38,266 nt of DNA, taken from the NCBI GenBank assembly GCA_020831585.1, contig JAFIGE010000036.1:1-38266 (forward strand), read 5' to 3'. The notes beneath the pieces were generated by a model. The model was not told where the DNA came from, did no database searches, and saw only the letters and a list, made by a program, of their open reading frames with translations. Positions 1-8,348 of this stretch are shown piece by piece. This DNA comes from Opitutales bacterium (GTDB lineage Bacteria; Verrucomicrobiota; Verrucomicrobiia; Opitutales; Oceanipulchritudinaceae). The position numbers were made by a program, and so were the translations under genes. Every line of letters starts with the position of its first letter. Within the stretch, counting starts at the first letter, position 1.

Positions 1-230
1 AGGTCTTCCGTCTCCTTCGGATCCAGCCGCACGAAGATGTGAAAGTGATTCGCCAAGAAGCAATAAGTCAGCACCTCCATCCCCGCAAACGCCGCCTGCG
101 AGCGCATGATATGCCGCATCGCCTCCATCGCCTCCTCATCCATCAACCGTCTTTTCTGCACCACCCGCGAAATAAGGTGGTGGCACGCCAGTCGCGGATA
201 CCGTAGCCGCCTGCAAAACCTCCTGCTCAT
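1..230 (-). CDS. REP-associated tyrosine transposase (RAYT), 3' end cut by window edge
   Basis: Reading leftward from an ATG at 230, the frame encodes MSRRFCRRLRYPRLACHHLI, then a QKRRLMDEEAMEAMRHI stretch and the HUH metal site FLANHFHIFVRLDP, and runs off the window at base 1. The N-terminal layout (RxxYPxLxxHHxIxR, then NHFHxxVR) is that of the Y1 transposase family PF01797, RAYT branch. These single-strand nucleases are thought to mobilise REP hairpins. Only about 76 residues are present, so the region with the catalytic tyrosine is missing here. The first 130 bases are about 91% identical to 38137-38266, the 5' part of the RAYT at the other end, so the two are copies of one family. The start at 230 is the only in-frame ATG ahead of the conserved N-terminal block. 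I see no strong ribosome binding site. Confidence 0.8.
   Translation of the reverse strand, partial: MSRRFCRRLRYPRLACHHLISRVVQKRRLMDEEAMEAMRHIMRSQAAFAGMEVLTYCFLANHFHIFVRLDPKETED
76..130. repeat. 55-bp exact repeat, copy 1 (inside RAYT gene)
   Basis: Bases 76-130 are identical to 38212-38266, the last 55 bases of the window. The base just before the match differs (C at 75, T at 38211). Both copies lie at the same position in homologous RAYT genes. The match stops at 55 only because the window stops. Confidence 0.9.
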
Positions 231-449
231 GGGGCGACTCAAACACTTGCCTAGCTTCTGTCAATGTTGCAATGATCAGAACATTAAAAAAAGTTCCCAG
301 TGCCAAATTGGTTGTGGATTCTGTTTCGACTCAAGGGGCCGCAGCGCCTGACAAACTTCGTGATTACACCCGGAAAACAGGCCTTCCAAACGCGCCCTTG
401 CAGAAGCCTGCGATTAAAGAGCATGATGAAGCCCTTAAACCGGTCTTCT
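231..449. other. Gene-free stretch upstream of nrdJ
   Basis: This roughly 220-base stretch lies between the edge RAYT start and the NrdR-like boxes. It is more AT-rich than its surroundings in its first half. I find no convincing coding frame, no B12-box-like motif and no clear hairpin. The short open frames on both strands have no recognisable family pattern. It probably carries part of the nrdJ promoter. Confidence 0.4.
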
Positions 450-497
450 ACACAATATGTGGGGGTTGACCGTTTCAATCCCAACTACATGTTGTGG
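450..497 (+). promoter_or_regulatory. Tandem NrdR-like boxes upstream of nrdJ
   Basis: Two imperfect 16-bp palindromes match the NrdR box pattern ACACWATATATWGTGT: ACACAATATGTGGGGG at 450-465 and CAACTACATGTTGTGG at 482-497. Their starts are 32 bp apart, about three helical turns, which is the usual spacing of paired NrdR sites. NrdR is the ATP-cone repressor of ribonucleotide reductase genes. A -35-like TTGACC (466-471) lies between the boxes. The second box overlaps a possible GTG start at 494, which argues that translation begins at the ATG at 503. Confidence 0.7.
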
Positions 498-502
498 TCC
501 CG

Positions 503-2971
503 ATGCAAAGCAGTGCTCCTCTCCTTCCCCCTGTGATTCACCCTGGGCAGCTCGCTCTCTTCGAGACCGCCACCCATTCCGGCAAACCCCGCCGCGTCGT
601 CAAGCGCACGGGCAAAGAAGTGGATTGGGACCGTTCGCGTATTGAGCGGGCGCTCAGTCTGGCGTATACCCACACGCCCAATCCGGAAGCTCCCGGCGAA
701 ATGCTCGCGGCCGACCCGGAGCGCATCGCGCGGCTCGCGGAGGGCGTGGAGTGGGCCGTGTGGCACCGCTTTCCCGGCGATGAAACCATCCCCATTGAGG
801 CCATCCAAGACGTCACCGAGACCTGTCTTGCCGCAGCCGGAGACTGGGAGGTGGCGCGCGCTTACGTGCGCTACCGCACGCTCCGCAATGAGCGGCGCCC
901 CCGCCATCATGGGCAAAGCGGTCTGGAGGACTTCATCGCCATCTCGCGCTACGCGCGTTTCCGTGCGGATCTGGGGCGCCGGGAAGTCTGGAGCGAAAGC
1001 GTGCAGCGGGTGAGAGACATGCACATCCGCAAGTTTGCCTCCCTCGCGGCCCGCCGGACGGAGGCGGACAGCGCAAGGCGCATTGCTGCCCTCCACGGGT
1101 TGGATGAACTGGAGACCGACCTTCTCGGCACAGGCCGGAGCCTCTTCGAAGAGATCGGTGAGGCTTTTGCAGCGGTGGAAGCGCGGCAAATCCTCCCCTC
1201 GATGCGCAGCTTGCAATTCGGCGGACCGGCCATCGAGAGCAACGAGGCGCGCATCTACAATTGCAGTTTCTCCCACGCCAACCGTATCGAGTTTTTCCGC
1301 GAGACCTTTTATCTGCTGCTGAGTGGCGTGGGGGTCGGCTTCTCCGTGCAAACGCCGCACGTGGGCGAACTCCCTCCCCTGCCCCCGCGCGGTCGGGAAA
1401 ACGAACTGCCCGTGCGCCACCTCTCCATCGGCGACCAGATCGAGGGCTGGTCCGATGCCGTCGACGCCCTCATCCGCTCGCACTACGAAGGCTGGCTGGC
1501 AGAGTTTAACTTCTCCGGCGTGCGCCCGCGCGGCGCCGCCCTTGTCACATCCGGCGGCAAAGCACCCGGGCACCTGCCGCTGAAACGCTGCCTCGAGGAT
1601 ATCCGGGGCATTCTCAACGCCGCCGCTGGCCGACACCTCCGGCCGATTGAGGTCTACGACATGGTCATGTTTATCGCGCGGGCCGTCCTCGCGGGCGGTA
1701 TCCGGCGCTCGGCCACGCTCTGTCTGTTCTCGCCGGAAGATGAAGAGATGGCCAACGCAAAGACCGGAAACTGGTTCGAAACCCACCCGCACCGCGCCTA
1801 CTCCAACAACTCCGCCCTCCTCGTGCGCGCTTCCGCCAGGCGCGAGACCTTCAACGATCTTTTCGAGCGCATTCGCGAGTCGGGTGAACCCGGATTCTAT
1901 TTCTCCGAAAACGAGCACTACGGAGCCAATCCCTGCGTGGAAATCGGTCTGTGCCCACGGGCAACGGTGACGGCAGAAGATGTCCATCTGTTGCGAAAAC
2001 TTGGATACAGCGGCCCCCTGAAAGCCGGAGATACCGTGACCGGTTGGCAAATGTGCAACCTCACCACGATCAATGGCGCAGCCGTGAAGGACCGGGAAGC
2101 TTTCCTTCGCGCCTGCCGCTTCGCCGCCCTCGTCGGCACTCTGCAGGCGGCCTACACCCGCATGGATTATCTTGGTCCGGTGACCCGCTTCCTTAACGAA
2201 CGCGAAGCCCTCCTCGGCGTGAGCCTCTGCGGCGTGCTGGACTCCCCCGAGCTCCTCCTCGATCCGGCGACGCTGGAAAGTGGCGCGCGCCTGGTCAAAG
2301 CAGCCAACACCCTTTTCGCCGAACTCATCGGCATCCGGCCGGCCGCCCGCACAACCTGTGTGAAACCTGAAGGCACGGCCTCTCTCCTCCTCGGTGCCGG
2401 CTCCGGCATCCACCCACACCACGCGCCGCGTTACTTCCGGCGGGTCCAAGTCAACCGACTCGATCCCGTCTACCGGCACTTCCGCAAATGGAATCCGCAC
2501 ATGGCCGAAGCCAGTGCCTACAACCCCCAGACCGATGACGTCCTCACCTTCCCCGTGGAAGCTCCCGATGGTGCCCTGTGCCGCGATGACATCGACGCCC
2601 GCCGCTTCCTCGAAGCCGTCCTCACTGTGCAAAAGCACTGGGTGCGCGCGGGCTGCGCGGATGATGCCTTCAACCCCCGCCTGCAACACAACGTCTCCAA
2701 CACCGTGACCGTGCGCGACGAGGAATGGGCTGATGTGGCCGACTTCATCTGGGAGCACCGCGCAGACTTCACGGGCGTGGCCCTGCTCAGTGATTACGGA
2801 GACAAAGCCTTCCAGCAGGCCCCGCGGGAAGCGGTCACCACTCCGGAAGATGTCGCCAGATGGAACACCCTCGTGTATCGACCGGTCGACTACCGCGCCC
2901 TTCGCGAAGACGACGACCACACCAAGCTCGCCGACGTCGCCGCCTGCGCCGGGGGTGCCTGCGAGCTCTGA
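503..2971 (+). CDS. nrdJ: Class II (adenosylcobalamin-dependent) ribonucleotide reductase
   Basis: Reduces ribonucleotides to deoxyribonucleotides for DNA synthesis, with the radical generated from adenosylcobalamin. The protein has 822 residues from ATG 503. An N-terminal ATP-cone (about residues 27-130, starting VVKRTGKEVDWDRSRIERAL) suggests allosteric control by ATP/dATP. The barrel shows the redox and radical cysteines: C254 in IYNCSF, C478 with N476 and E480 in NPCVE, and C518 in MCNLTTIN. The C-terminal tail CAGGACEL carries the shuttle pair C815/C820. No small radical-generating subunit (nrdB) lies nearby and the layout resembles RTPR-type enzymes, so class II is preferred. Cofactor use is inferred from family resemblance. 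A GTG at 494 would add three residues but sits inside the second NrdR-like box. No strong Shine-Dalgarno is visible. NrdR control is likely from the upstream boxes. Confidence 0.85.
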   Translation: MQSSAPLLPPVIHPGQLALFETATHSGKPRRVVKRTGKEVDWDRSRIERALSLAYTHTPNPEAPGEMLAADPERIARLAEGVEWAVWHRFPGDETIPIEAIQDVTETCLAAAGDWEVARAYVRYRTLRNERRPRHHGQSGLEDFIAISRYARFRADLGRREVWSESVQRVRDMHIRKFASLAARRTEADSARRIAALHGLDELETDLLGTGRSLFEEIGEAFAAVEARQILPSMRSLQFGGPAIESNEARIYNCSFSHANRIEFFRETFYLLLSGVGVGFSVQTPHVGELPPLPPRGRENELPVRHLSIGDQIEGWSDAVDALIRSHYEGWLAEFNFSGVRPRGAALVTSGGKAPGHLPLKRCLEDIRGILNAAAGRHLRPIEVYDMVMFIARAVLAGGIRRSATLCLFSPEDEEMANAKTGNWFETHPHRAYSNNSALLVRASARRETFNDLFERIRESGEPGFYFSENEHYGANPCVEIGLCPRATVTAEDVHLLRKLGYSGPLKAGDTVTGWQMCNLTTINGAAVKDREAFLRACRFAALVGTLQAAYTRMDYLGPVTRFLNEREALLGVSLCGVLDSPELLLDPATLESGARLVKAANTLFAELIGIRPAARTTCVKPEGTASLLLGAGSGIHPHHAPRYFRRVQVNRLDPVYRHFRKWNPHMAEASAYNPQTDDVLTFPVEAPDGALCRDDIDARRFLEAVLTVQKHWVRAGCADDAFNPRLQHNVSNTVTVRDEEWADVADFIWEHRADFTGVALLSDYGDKAFQQAPREAVTTPEDVARWNTLVYRPVDYRALREDDDHTKLADVAACAGGACEL

Positions 2972-3071
2972 TCCCCACAACCAAATATTGGAAGTGCGCT
3001 GATTTTCGACCGCTTGGGTAAATTGCCCGCGTGCACTGGACTCGTGCCACGGTTTAGCAACAATACCTCAA

Positions 3072-5030
3072 ATGTTCCGCCTAAGCCTTCCTCTCCTTGG
3101 CCTCGCGCTCCTCGCGGCGCTGCCCTTTTCCTCCCGCGCCGAGCGGGTCATTCAGGGCGATCTCGTCCTCGACGGCATCCCAGAGATCCCGGCGGACCTC
3201 ATTGCCCGCCTGGAGCCCTATTTGAACACCCGCTCGGCCTCCTTCGGCGGTTGGCGCAACGACGGAGCCGGTATTCTGATCCTCACGCGCTTTGGTGAAA
3301 CGACCCAGGTTCACGCCGTCCACAAGCCGGGCGGCGCTCGACGTCAGCTGACCTTTTTTCCCGAACGTGTGAGCGGAATCGCCATTCCGCGTAACGAGGC
3401 TATCCCCGGTTTCCTCTTTGGCCGCGATGAGGGCGGCAACGAGCAATTCCAAATCTACGCCTTCGACAGCCGAACCGCCGTAGCCACCCGCTACACCGAC
3501 GGACAATCCCGCAACGGCGGCGCTTCCATCAACCCCGCAGGCACCCGGCTCGCCTACTATTCCACCGCCCGCACCGGCCGCGACTGGGACATCTACCTCG
3601 CTGATCTCGGCGACCCCGAGTCCGTTAGGCTCGTCTACGAAGCATCCGGTTTCTTTGTCCCGGGAGACTTTTCCCCCGACGGGAAACGCCTCCTCTTACG
3701 GCAGTTCGTTTCGTCGGCGGAGTCCTACATCCATATCCTCGACCTCGCATCCGGCGATGCCACCCTCATCGACACCGCATCCACTGCGGAGGGCACAGTT
3801 GCCTACGGCAGCGTCATCTGGGCACCGGATGGCGAACACCTTTTCCTCGTCTCCGACCGCGACACCGAGTTTTCTGTTCTTCGCAAACACCACATCGAAA
3901 GCGGAGAAGAAACCCTCCTCACCGGAGACATCGACTGGAACGTCTCTTCCATCGCCCTCAGCGAAGACGGGATGCACCTCGCCCTTTCCATCAATGCGGG
4001 TGGACTCAATGAACTCTATCTCCTCGATACCACCACCAAGGAGCGACGGCCCGCCGCAGATCTTCCCCCGGGCATCATCAGCGGTCTCACATGGGATCCG
4101 GCCGGACGCCACCTTGGCTTCACCTTCAACACACCCCGGAGTCCCGGAGATGCCTATTCGCTCGACGTGGAGACAGGCGAACTCACCCGCTGGACATACT
4201 CCGAAGCCGGCGGCCTCGACACCGACACCTTCACCTTCCCCGAACTCATCCACTACCCAACCTTCGATGACGTGGATGGAGCCCCCCGCAAAATCCCCGC
4301 CTTCGTTTACCGACCCGCCGGGGAAGGCCCCTTTCCCGTGCTCATCAATATCCACGGCGGTCCCGCTGCCCAGGCACGCCCCTTCTTCTCGGCCGTGCGA
4401 GAGTTTATGATCCGCGAACTCGGCATGGCGGTCATTACCCCCAACGTGCGCGGCTCCACCGGCTATGGAAAAACCTTTGTCACCCTCGATGACGGCTTCC
4501 TGCGCGAAGACTCCGTGCGCGATATTGGCGCGCTCCTCGACTGGATCGCCACACAGGACGACCTCGATCCATCGCGCGTCATCACTTACGGAGGAAGCTA
4601 TGGCGGATACATGGTTTACGCCAGCCATGTCCACTTCGGCGACCGCCTGGCCGCCGGCGTGAGCAACGTCGGCATCAGCCACTTCGTCACTTTTCTCGAA
4701 AGCACAGCGGAATACCGCCGTGATCTGCGCCGCCCGGAATATGGCGACGAGCGCGATCCGGAGATGCGCGCCTTCCTCCACGAAATCTCCCCTCTCACCC
4801 AGGCCCACCGCATCCGCCGACCCATGCTCATCGGCCAAGGCTTCAACGACCCCCGCGTCCCCTACACCGAGGCCGAGCAGATCGTCGAACGCATTCGCGA
4901 CAACGGCCACGAAGTCTGGTATTTCCTCGCCATGAATGAAGGCCACGGTTTCGCCCGGCGGTCCAACAGCGACGCTTACTTCCGCACCGTCATGTACTTT
5001 TTGCAGACGCACACGAGCCAGGTGCCCTGA
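3072..5030 (+). CDS. Secreted S9 family peptidase (prolyl oligopeptidase/DPP-like)
   Basis: Predicted periplasmic or secreted serine peptidase of 652 residues that cleaves short peptides. An N-terminal signal peptide (MFRLSLPLLGLALLAALPFS, cleavage probably after SSRA) is followed by a beta-propeller region with WD40/TolB-like repeats (about residues 60-380; for example SPDGKRLLL and SEDGMHLALS). The C-terminal alpha/beta hydrolase domain (about 400-650) has the nucleophile S509 in GGSYGGYM, D593 in NDPRVPY and H625 in NEGHGF, the classical S9 triad order. The exact specificity (dipeptidyl, acylaminoacyl or prolyl) cannot be read from sequence. The gene stands alone, 100 bp after nrdJ and ahead of the dnaA regulatory region. 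The ATG at 3072 places the signal peptide correctly, but there is no clear Shine-Dalgarno. Confidence 0.9.
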   Translation: MFRLSLPLLGLALLAALPFSSRAERVIQGDLVLDGIPEIPADLIARLEPYLNTRSASFGGWRNDGAGILILTRFGETTQVHAVHKPGGARRQLTFFPERVSGIAIPRNEAIPGFLFGRDEGGNEQFQIYAFDSRTAVATRYTDGQSRNGGASINPAGTRLAYYSTARTGRDWDIYLADLGDPESVRLVYEASGFFVPGDFSPDGKRLLLRQFVSSAESYIHILDLASGDATLIDTASTAEGTVAYGSVIWAPDGEHLFLVSDRDTEFSVLRKHHIESGEETLLTGDIDWNVSSIALSEDGMHLALSINAGGLNELYLLDTTTKERRPAADLPPGIISGLTWDPAGRHLGFTFNTPRSPGDAYSLDVETGELTRWTYSEAGGLDTDTFTFPELIHYPTFDDVDGAPRKIPAFVYRPAGEGPFPVLINIHGGPAAQARPFFSAVREFMIRELGMAVITPNVRGSTGYGKTFVTLDDGFLREDSVRDIGALLDWIATQDDLDPSRVITYGGSYGGYMVYASHVHFGDRLAAGVSNVGISHFVTFLESTAEYRRDLRRPEYGDERDPEMRAFLHEISPLTQAHRIRRPMLIGQGFNDPRVPYTEAEQIVERIRDNGHEVWYFLAMNEGHGFARRSNSDAYFRTVMYFLQTHTSQVP

Positions 5031-5177
5031 GAAAACTCGCCGCTGAAATCGCGCCCGCATAGAGGGCAGCGGCACTCTCAAAACCACCACCGTCCCGCCG
5101 CGTCCCTCTACCAAAGCGAGGAAAACGAACGGCAAAAACAGCAAGCACTTTGTTACAAAACTTATTGCCCGCAGCCC

Positions 5178-5186
5178 TGTGGATAA
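5178..5186 (-). promoter_or_regulatory. DnaA box (perfect 9/9)
   Basis: TGTGGATAA on the plus strand is the reverse complement of the consensus TTATCCACA. It sits about 320 bp upstream of dnaA and just upstream of a candidate promoter. Confidence 0.65.
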
Positions 5187-5204
5187 CTTGTGAGGAACTT
5201 CGTC

Positions 5205-5234
5205 TTGAAAACAGACGGTCCGCCCAAATATCTT
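5205..5234 (+). promoter_or_regulatory. Candidate dnaA promoter
   Basis: TTGAAA (5205-5210) and TATCTT (5229-5234) are separated by 18 bp, close to the sigma-70 pattern. It lies directly downstream of the perfect DnaA box, so autorepression by DnaA is plausible. This would leave a long leader of about 270 bases. The call rests on pattern only. Confidence 0.3.
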
Positions 5235-5479
5235 CCTCGCCACGATCAGGGCAGATGCTCACTTTCTCCCTACTCGATTCGGGAGTCTGCCTCTTTCGAC
5301 CTCCCACCAAGCGCCTTTAAAAATACGCAAGACATTGAAAACCAACGCTTTAAAAAAGCAAAAACAACTTTCCCTATGAACGCTTCCAACATTTCCATCC
5401 ATACTTTCCCTCATTTTTCCTCCGGTTCCGGTGATCATCCCATCGCCCTGTGCCAAATTGACGCACCGCGCCTCCCGCC

Positions 5480-5488
5480 TGTGAATAA
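5480..5488 (-). promoter_or_regulatory. DnaA box (8/9), next to dnaA start
   Basis: TGTGAATAA differs from the perfect box complement TGTGGATAA by one base. It lies 20 bp before the dnaA start codon, where bound DnaA could block its own expression. Confidence 0.4.
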
Positions 5489-5508
5489 ATAAGGGAATTG
5501 GAGCTGTC

Positions 5509-6909
5509 ATGAGTCATTCAACTGTTACAATTCCGCTATGGACAGCGGTCTTGGCCGAGTTCGAGCGTACCTTCGCCCGCGAGGCCTACAACAATTGGTT
5601 TTCCCCGCTCAATGCCCGCATGGACGGAGAGGACACGCTCGTCGTTGAAGCGCCGAATGAGTTTTCCGCCATCTGGCTGGAAGACAACTACCTCGACCTC
5701 ATTCGGGAGAAGGTGGCGAATTGCGGGGGCGAGGGGTTGGACGTCGTCCTTCGCGCCTCCGGCGAACCCCTGCCGGATTCACCCGCCCACCACGAAACCG
5801 CCACCCCGGTCAACCGGGCGGCAGCGGCCTCCAACCCCATGCGCACGGAGTCGCGCATGCGTGACGACCGATCCCTAACCTACCTCAACCCGCGCAACAC
5901 CTTTGATAATTTCATCGTCGGATCGAGCAACCAGCTCGCCCACGCCGCCGCCACGGCCGTGGCCGGTGAACCCGGCAAAGCCTACAATCCCCTCTTCCTT
6001 TACGGCGACACCGGCCTCGGCAAAACACACCTCATGCACGCCGTGGCGCATGCCATCCGCGCAAACAATCCGGACTCTCACGTCGTCTACCTCTCCTGCG
6101 AGAAATTTACCAACAAGTTCCTCAAAGCCATTCGCGGGAACTCCCTCGACCAGTTCCGCCGCTTTTATCGGAAGGTAGACGTGCTCCTCATCGACGATAT
6201 CCAGTTCCTCGAAGGCAAAGAGCGCACACAGGAGGAATTTTTCCACACCTTTAACGAACTCTTCGACCGCCAGAAACAGCTCTGCCTCTCCAGCGACCGC
6301 CCGGCCACGGAAATCTCCCGCCTCGAAAGCCGCCTCGTCTCCCGCTTCCAGTGGGGCATGGCGACCGATATCCAGGCTCCAGACCTCGAAACCCGCACCG
6401 CCATCCTCAAAAAGAAGGCCATTGCCGCTGGAGCGGAAAGCCTCCCCGAGGAAGTTCTCTCCTTTCTCGCCTCCCGCATCACCCGCAACGTCCGCCGCCT
6501 CGAAGGTGCCCTCATCAAAGTCGTCACCTTTGCCCGCCTCTCCAAAACACCCCTTGACATCCCCGCCGTGGAACGCCTCGTGGCCGATATTCTCCGCGAA
6601 GAGACCCAAAGCCCGGTGGGCATCGAACGCATCCAGCGCAAAGTCGTGGAATACTTCGACCTGCGCATGAGCGACATGTCCAGCAAGCGCCGCCCCAGCA
6701 ACATTGCCTTCCCCCGGCAGATTGCCATGTACCTCTCCCGCATCCTCACCAACCGCCCCCTCAAGGAAATCGGCGAAGCCTTCGGCGGCCGCGATCACGG
6801 CACGGTCATCCACGCCTGCAAAACCGTCGAAAACCTCATGGAACAAGACGAAAGCGTGCGCCGCAACGTCGACTACCTCACCAAGCAAATCACCGGTCAG
6901 CTCCCCTGA
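5509..6909 (+). CDS. dnaA: Chromosomal replication initiator protein DnaA
   Basis: Initiates chromosome replication by binding DnaA boxes and melting oriC. The protein has 466 residues, normal for the family. Domain I (about 1-80, starting LWTAVLAEFERTFAREAYNNWF) is followed by a short variable linker (about 85-125). The AAA+ domain III has Walker A GDTGLGKT (166-173), Walker B VLLIDDIQF (around 225-233) and an arginine-rich sensor region LEGALIKV. Domain IV ends with the DnaA signature GGRDHGTVIHACKTVENLM (426-444), which binds DNA. The start ATG at 5509 is preceded by a GGAG-containing ribosome site (about 5499-5503). dnaN and other classic dnaA partners are absent on either side. The DUF721/DciA gene at 12624 is the only other replication-initiation gene here. 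Confidence 0.98.
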   Translation: MSHSTVTIPLWTAVLAEFERTFAREAYNNWFSPLNARMDGEDTLVVEAPNEFSAIWLEDNYLDLIREKVANCGGEGLDVVLRASGEPLPDSPAHHETATPVNRAAAASNPMRTESRMRDDRSLTYLNPRNTFDNFIVGSSNQLAHAAATAVAGEPGKAYNPLFLYGDTGLGKTHLMHAVAHAIRANNPDSHVVYLSCEKFTNKFLKAIRGNSLDQFRRFYRKVDVLLIDDIQFLEGKERTQEEFFHTFNELFDRQKQLCLSSDRPATEISRLESRLVSRFQWGMATDIQAPDLETRTAILKKKAIAAGAESLPEEVLSFLASRITRNVRRLEGALIKVVTFARLSKTPLDIPAVERLVADILREETQSPVGIERIQRKVVEYFDLRMSDMSSKRRPSNIAFPRQIAMYLSRILTNRPLKEIGEAFGGRDHGTVIHACKTVENLMEQDESVRRNVDYLTKQITGQLP

Positions 6910-6981
6910 TTTTCCACGAAAAAAGGTTGCCAAGTCCCCCCAATCCCCCGATTTCTTTCCTCTTTATTTAATTCGACTCCC

Positions 6982-7072
6982 GGAGAGATGGCTGAGTGGT
7001 CGAAAGCAACGCTTTGCTAAAGCGTCGTACCTCAAAAGGGTACCGAGGGTTCGAATCCCTCTCTCTCCGCCA
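6982..7072 (+). tRNA. tRNA-Ser (anticodon GCU)
   Basis: The acceptor arms GGAGAGA (6982-6988) and TCTCTCC (7062-7068) pair, followed by discriminator G and an encoded CCA (7070-7072). The anticodon stem-loop ACGCT-TTGCTAA-AGCGT gives anticodon GCT, which reads AGC/AGU. A long variable arm (GTACC...GGTAC), typical of serine tRNAs, precedes the T arm GAGGG-TTCGAAT-CCCTC. It lies 72 bp downstream of dnaA. Confidence 0.97.
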
Positions 7073-7218
7073 CTCTCCTGTTTCTAGCCTGTTCAAGAGC
7101 AGCATCCTAGCGATTTCGAACGACTTAATCCGGAACAGAGGCCGCAACCAAACTCTACGGAGATTCACTGAATTCAAGGTTTTCGCCTTAACCGCGCCTT
7201 TATTGGGGAAGGTTTTGA

Positions 7219-7614
7219 ATGCTCATCAAATTGCTCCTTATCTTTCTCCTGATCGCCCTGGCCGAGACCGCCAACGGGATTGTGCGCCTGCGCCTCCTGA
7301 GTCGTCGCCTCGGCAACCGGCGGGCACGTATCGCCTCGCTCCTGAGCGGATGCCTCATCATCCTCTTGATCACGTGGACAACGCTGCCGTGGATCGATCC
7401 GGCCTCTGTCTCCGACGCGCTGATCATCGGTACGCTCTGGCTGGGGCTCATGCTCGCCTACGATATCGCCATCGGTCGCTGGGCCTTTGGAATGCGCTGG
7501 GAGAAAATCCTTGCCGACTTCGATCTCCGCCGGGGCAACTACCTCGCCCTCGGCATGGCGTGGATCTTTCTCGCTCCGGTGGGGGTGTTTTGGCTTCAAT
7601 ACGAAGCTCCATGA
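7219..7614 (+). CDS. Small integral membrane protein of unknown function
   Basis: This 131-residue protein has hydrophobic segments at about 1-22, 42-60, 67-86 and 110-127, consistent with three or four membrane helices. The first segment (MLIKLLLIFLLIALAETANG) is followed by an arginine-rich loop (LRLLSRRLGNRRARI), which by the positive-inside rule faces the cytoplasm. I recognise no family. The stop codon overlaps the start of the methyltransferase as ATGA (7611-7614), so the two genes are probably translated together. That coupling is the only hint at function. Confidence 0.75.
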   Translation: MLIKLLLIFLLIALAETANGIVRLRLLSRRLGNRRARIASLLSGCLIILLITWTTLPWIDPASVSDALIIGTLWLGLMLAYDIAIGRWAFGMRWEKILADFDLRRGNYLALGMAWIFLAPVGVFWLQYEAP

Positions 7615-8348
7615 ACGAATCCGACCTCATCGACCTCTTTTTTGGGGGTATGGGCAAACTTGGGCCGGGCAGCACCGAGGATACCCTCGCCGTGCTGGCT
7701 GCGCTCCCGGCACAATCCTTTGACCTCATCGTTGACGCTGGTTGCGGGAGCGGGCGACACACACTCGACCTTGCGCGGCAGCTCCGAAAACCCATTCACG
7801 CCCTCGACCTCTACCAACCCTTTCTCGACCGACTTCAGCAACGCGCGCAGCAGGCCGGATTGGGCGATCTCGTGACGACCCATTGCCTCGATATGGCCGC
7901 AATCTCCACGCATTTCGAGCAAATCGACCTCTTGTGGTCGGAATCCGCCGTCTACAACATCGGATTCGAGCAGGCGCTGCGTTCATGGTTTCCGGCAATC
8001 CGTCCGGGAGGCTTTGTCGTGGTGAGCGAACTCTCGCAAATCGCCCCTGAACTCCCTGAGGACGCGCGTCGCTTCTGGGAAAAGGAATACCCCGGCCTCC
8101 AAACCTTCGAAGCCAATCGCGCCGTTGCCAAAGCCGTCGGCTTCCAACACCTGCATACTCACCGGATCCCCGACGCCTCCTGGGTGGAGGGCTATTACGA
8201 CATTCTCCGGCCCCGCGCCGAGGCCCACCTCCCGCACCCCGAGCCCGCGGTGCGGGAAATTGCCGCCGGTCTTCTCGAAGAAATCCGCATCCACGCCGCC
8301 AACGAAGAAGGCTTCGCCTACTTCTTCTACGTCTTGAAGAAACCATGA
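7611..8348 (+). CDS. Class I SAM-dependent methyltransferase
   Basis: This 245-residue protein has the SAM-binding motif I VDAGCGSGRHTLDLA (about 41-55), followed by an acidic motif II (HALDLYQPFLDRL) and a later GGFVVVSELS strand typical of class I methyltransferases acting on small molecules. The family resembles those methylating small molecules or quinone-like acceptors, but the substrate cannot be assigned. The start is the ATG of an ATGA overlap with the upstream membrane protein. The reading frame stays open upstream through the tRNA, but those codons carry no protein-like pattern. The N-terminal block MNESDLIDLFFGGMGKLGPG matches the usual start of such proteins. Confidence 0.85.
   Translation: MNESDLIDLFFGGMGKLGPGSTEDTLAVLAALPAQSFDLIVDAGCGSGRHTLDLARQLRKPIHALDLYQPFLDRLQQRAQQAGLGDLVTTHCLDMAAISTHFEQIDLLWSESAVYNIGFEQALRSWFPAIRPGGFVVVSELSQIAPELPEDARRFWEKEYPGLQTFEANRAVAKAVGFQHLHTHRIPDASWVEGYYDILRPRAEAHLPHPEPAVREIAAGLLEEIRIHAANEEGFAYFFYVLKKP

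Larger units (their letters stand above)
5031..5508. other. dnaA upstream region; possible replication origin or autoregulatory region
   Basis: This 478-base non-coding stretch separates the S9 peptidase from dnaA. It holds a weak GC-rich inverted repeat at 5039-5073 (arms GCCGCT/AGCGGC with an inner GCCC/GGGC pair), possibly ending the upstream transcript. A perfect DnaA box lies at 5178-5186 and an 8/9 box at 5480-5488, just before the start codon. Between them is an A/T-rich run (about 5318-5372) with a small GCTTT-AAA-AAAGC hairpin. Two boxes fit DnaA autoregulation. Without a denser box cluster, calling it oriC is speculative. Confidence 0.5.

Noticed and set aside
231-502. Cobalamin riboswitch upstream of the B12-dependent reductase
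   Set aside because: I looked for a B12-box-like GCCACTG and a compatible fold and saw none. NrdR boxes explain the region better.
485-2980. An 831-codon open frame on the minus strand covering nrdJ
   Set aside because: It is exactly antisense to a gene with all ribonucleotide reductase motifs. High GC with biased codon use leaves the opposite strand open. The translation has no family pattern.
6910-7218. Integration site or genomic island at tRNA-Ser
   Set aside because: No integrase and no repeat of the tRNA 3' end is seen downstream. The flanking genes look native.
6996-7610. N-terminal extension of the methyltransferase through the tRNA
   Set aside because: It would translate the tRNA-Ser and run out of frame over the membrane protein. 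The real start is the ATGA overlap at 7611.
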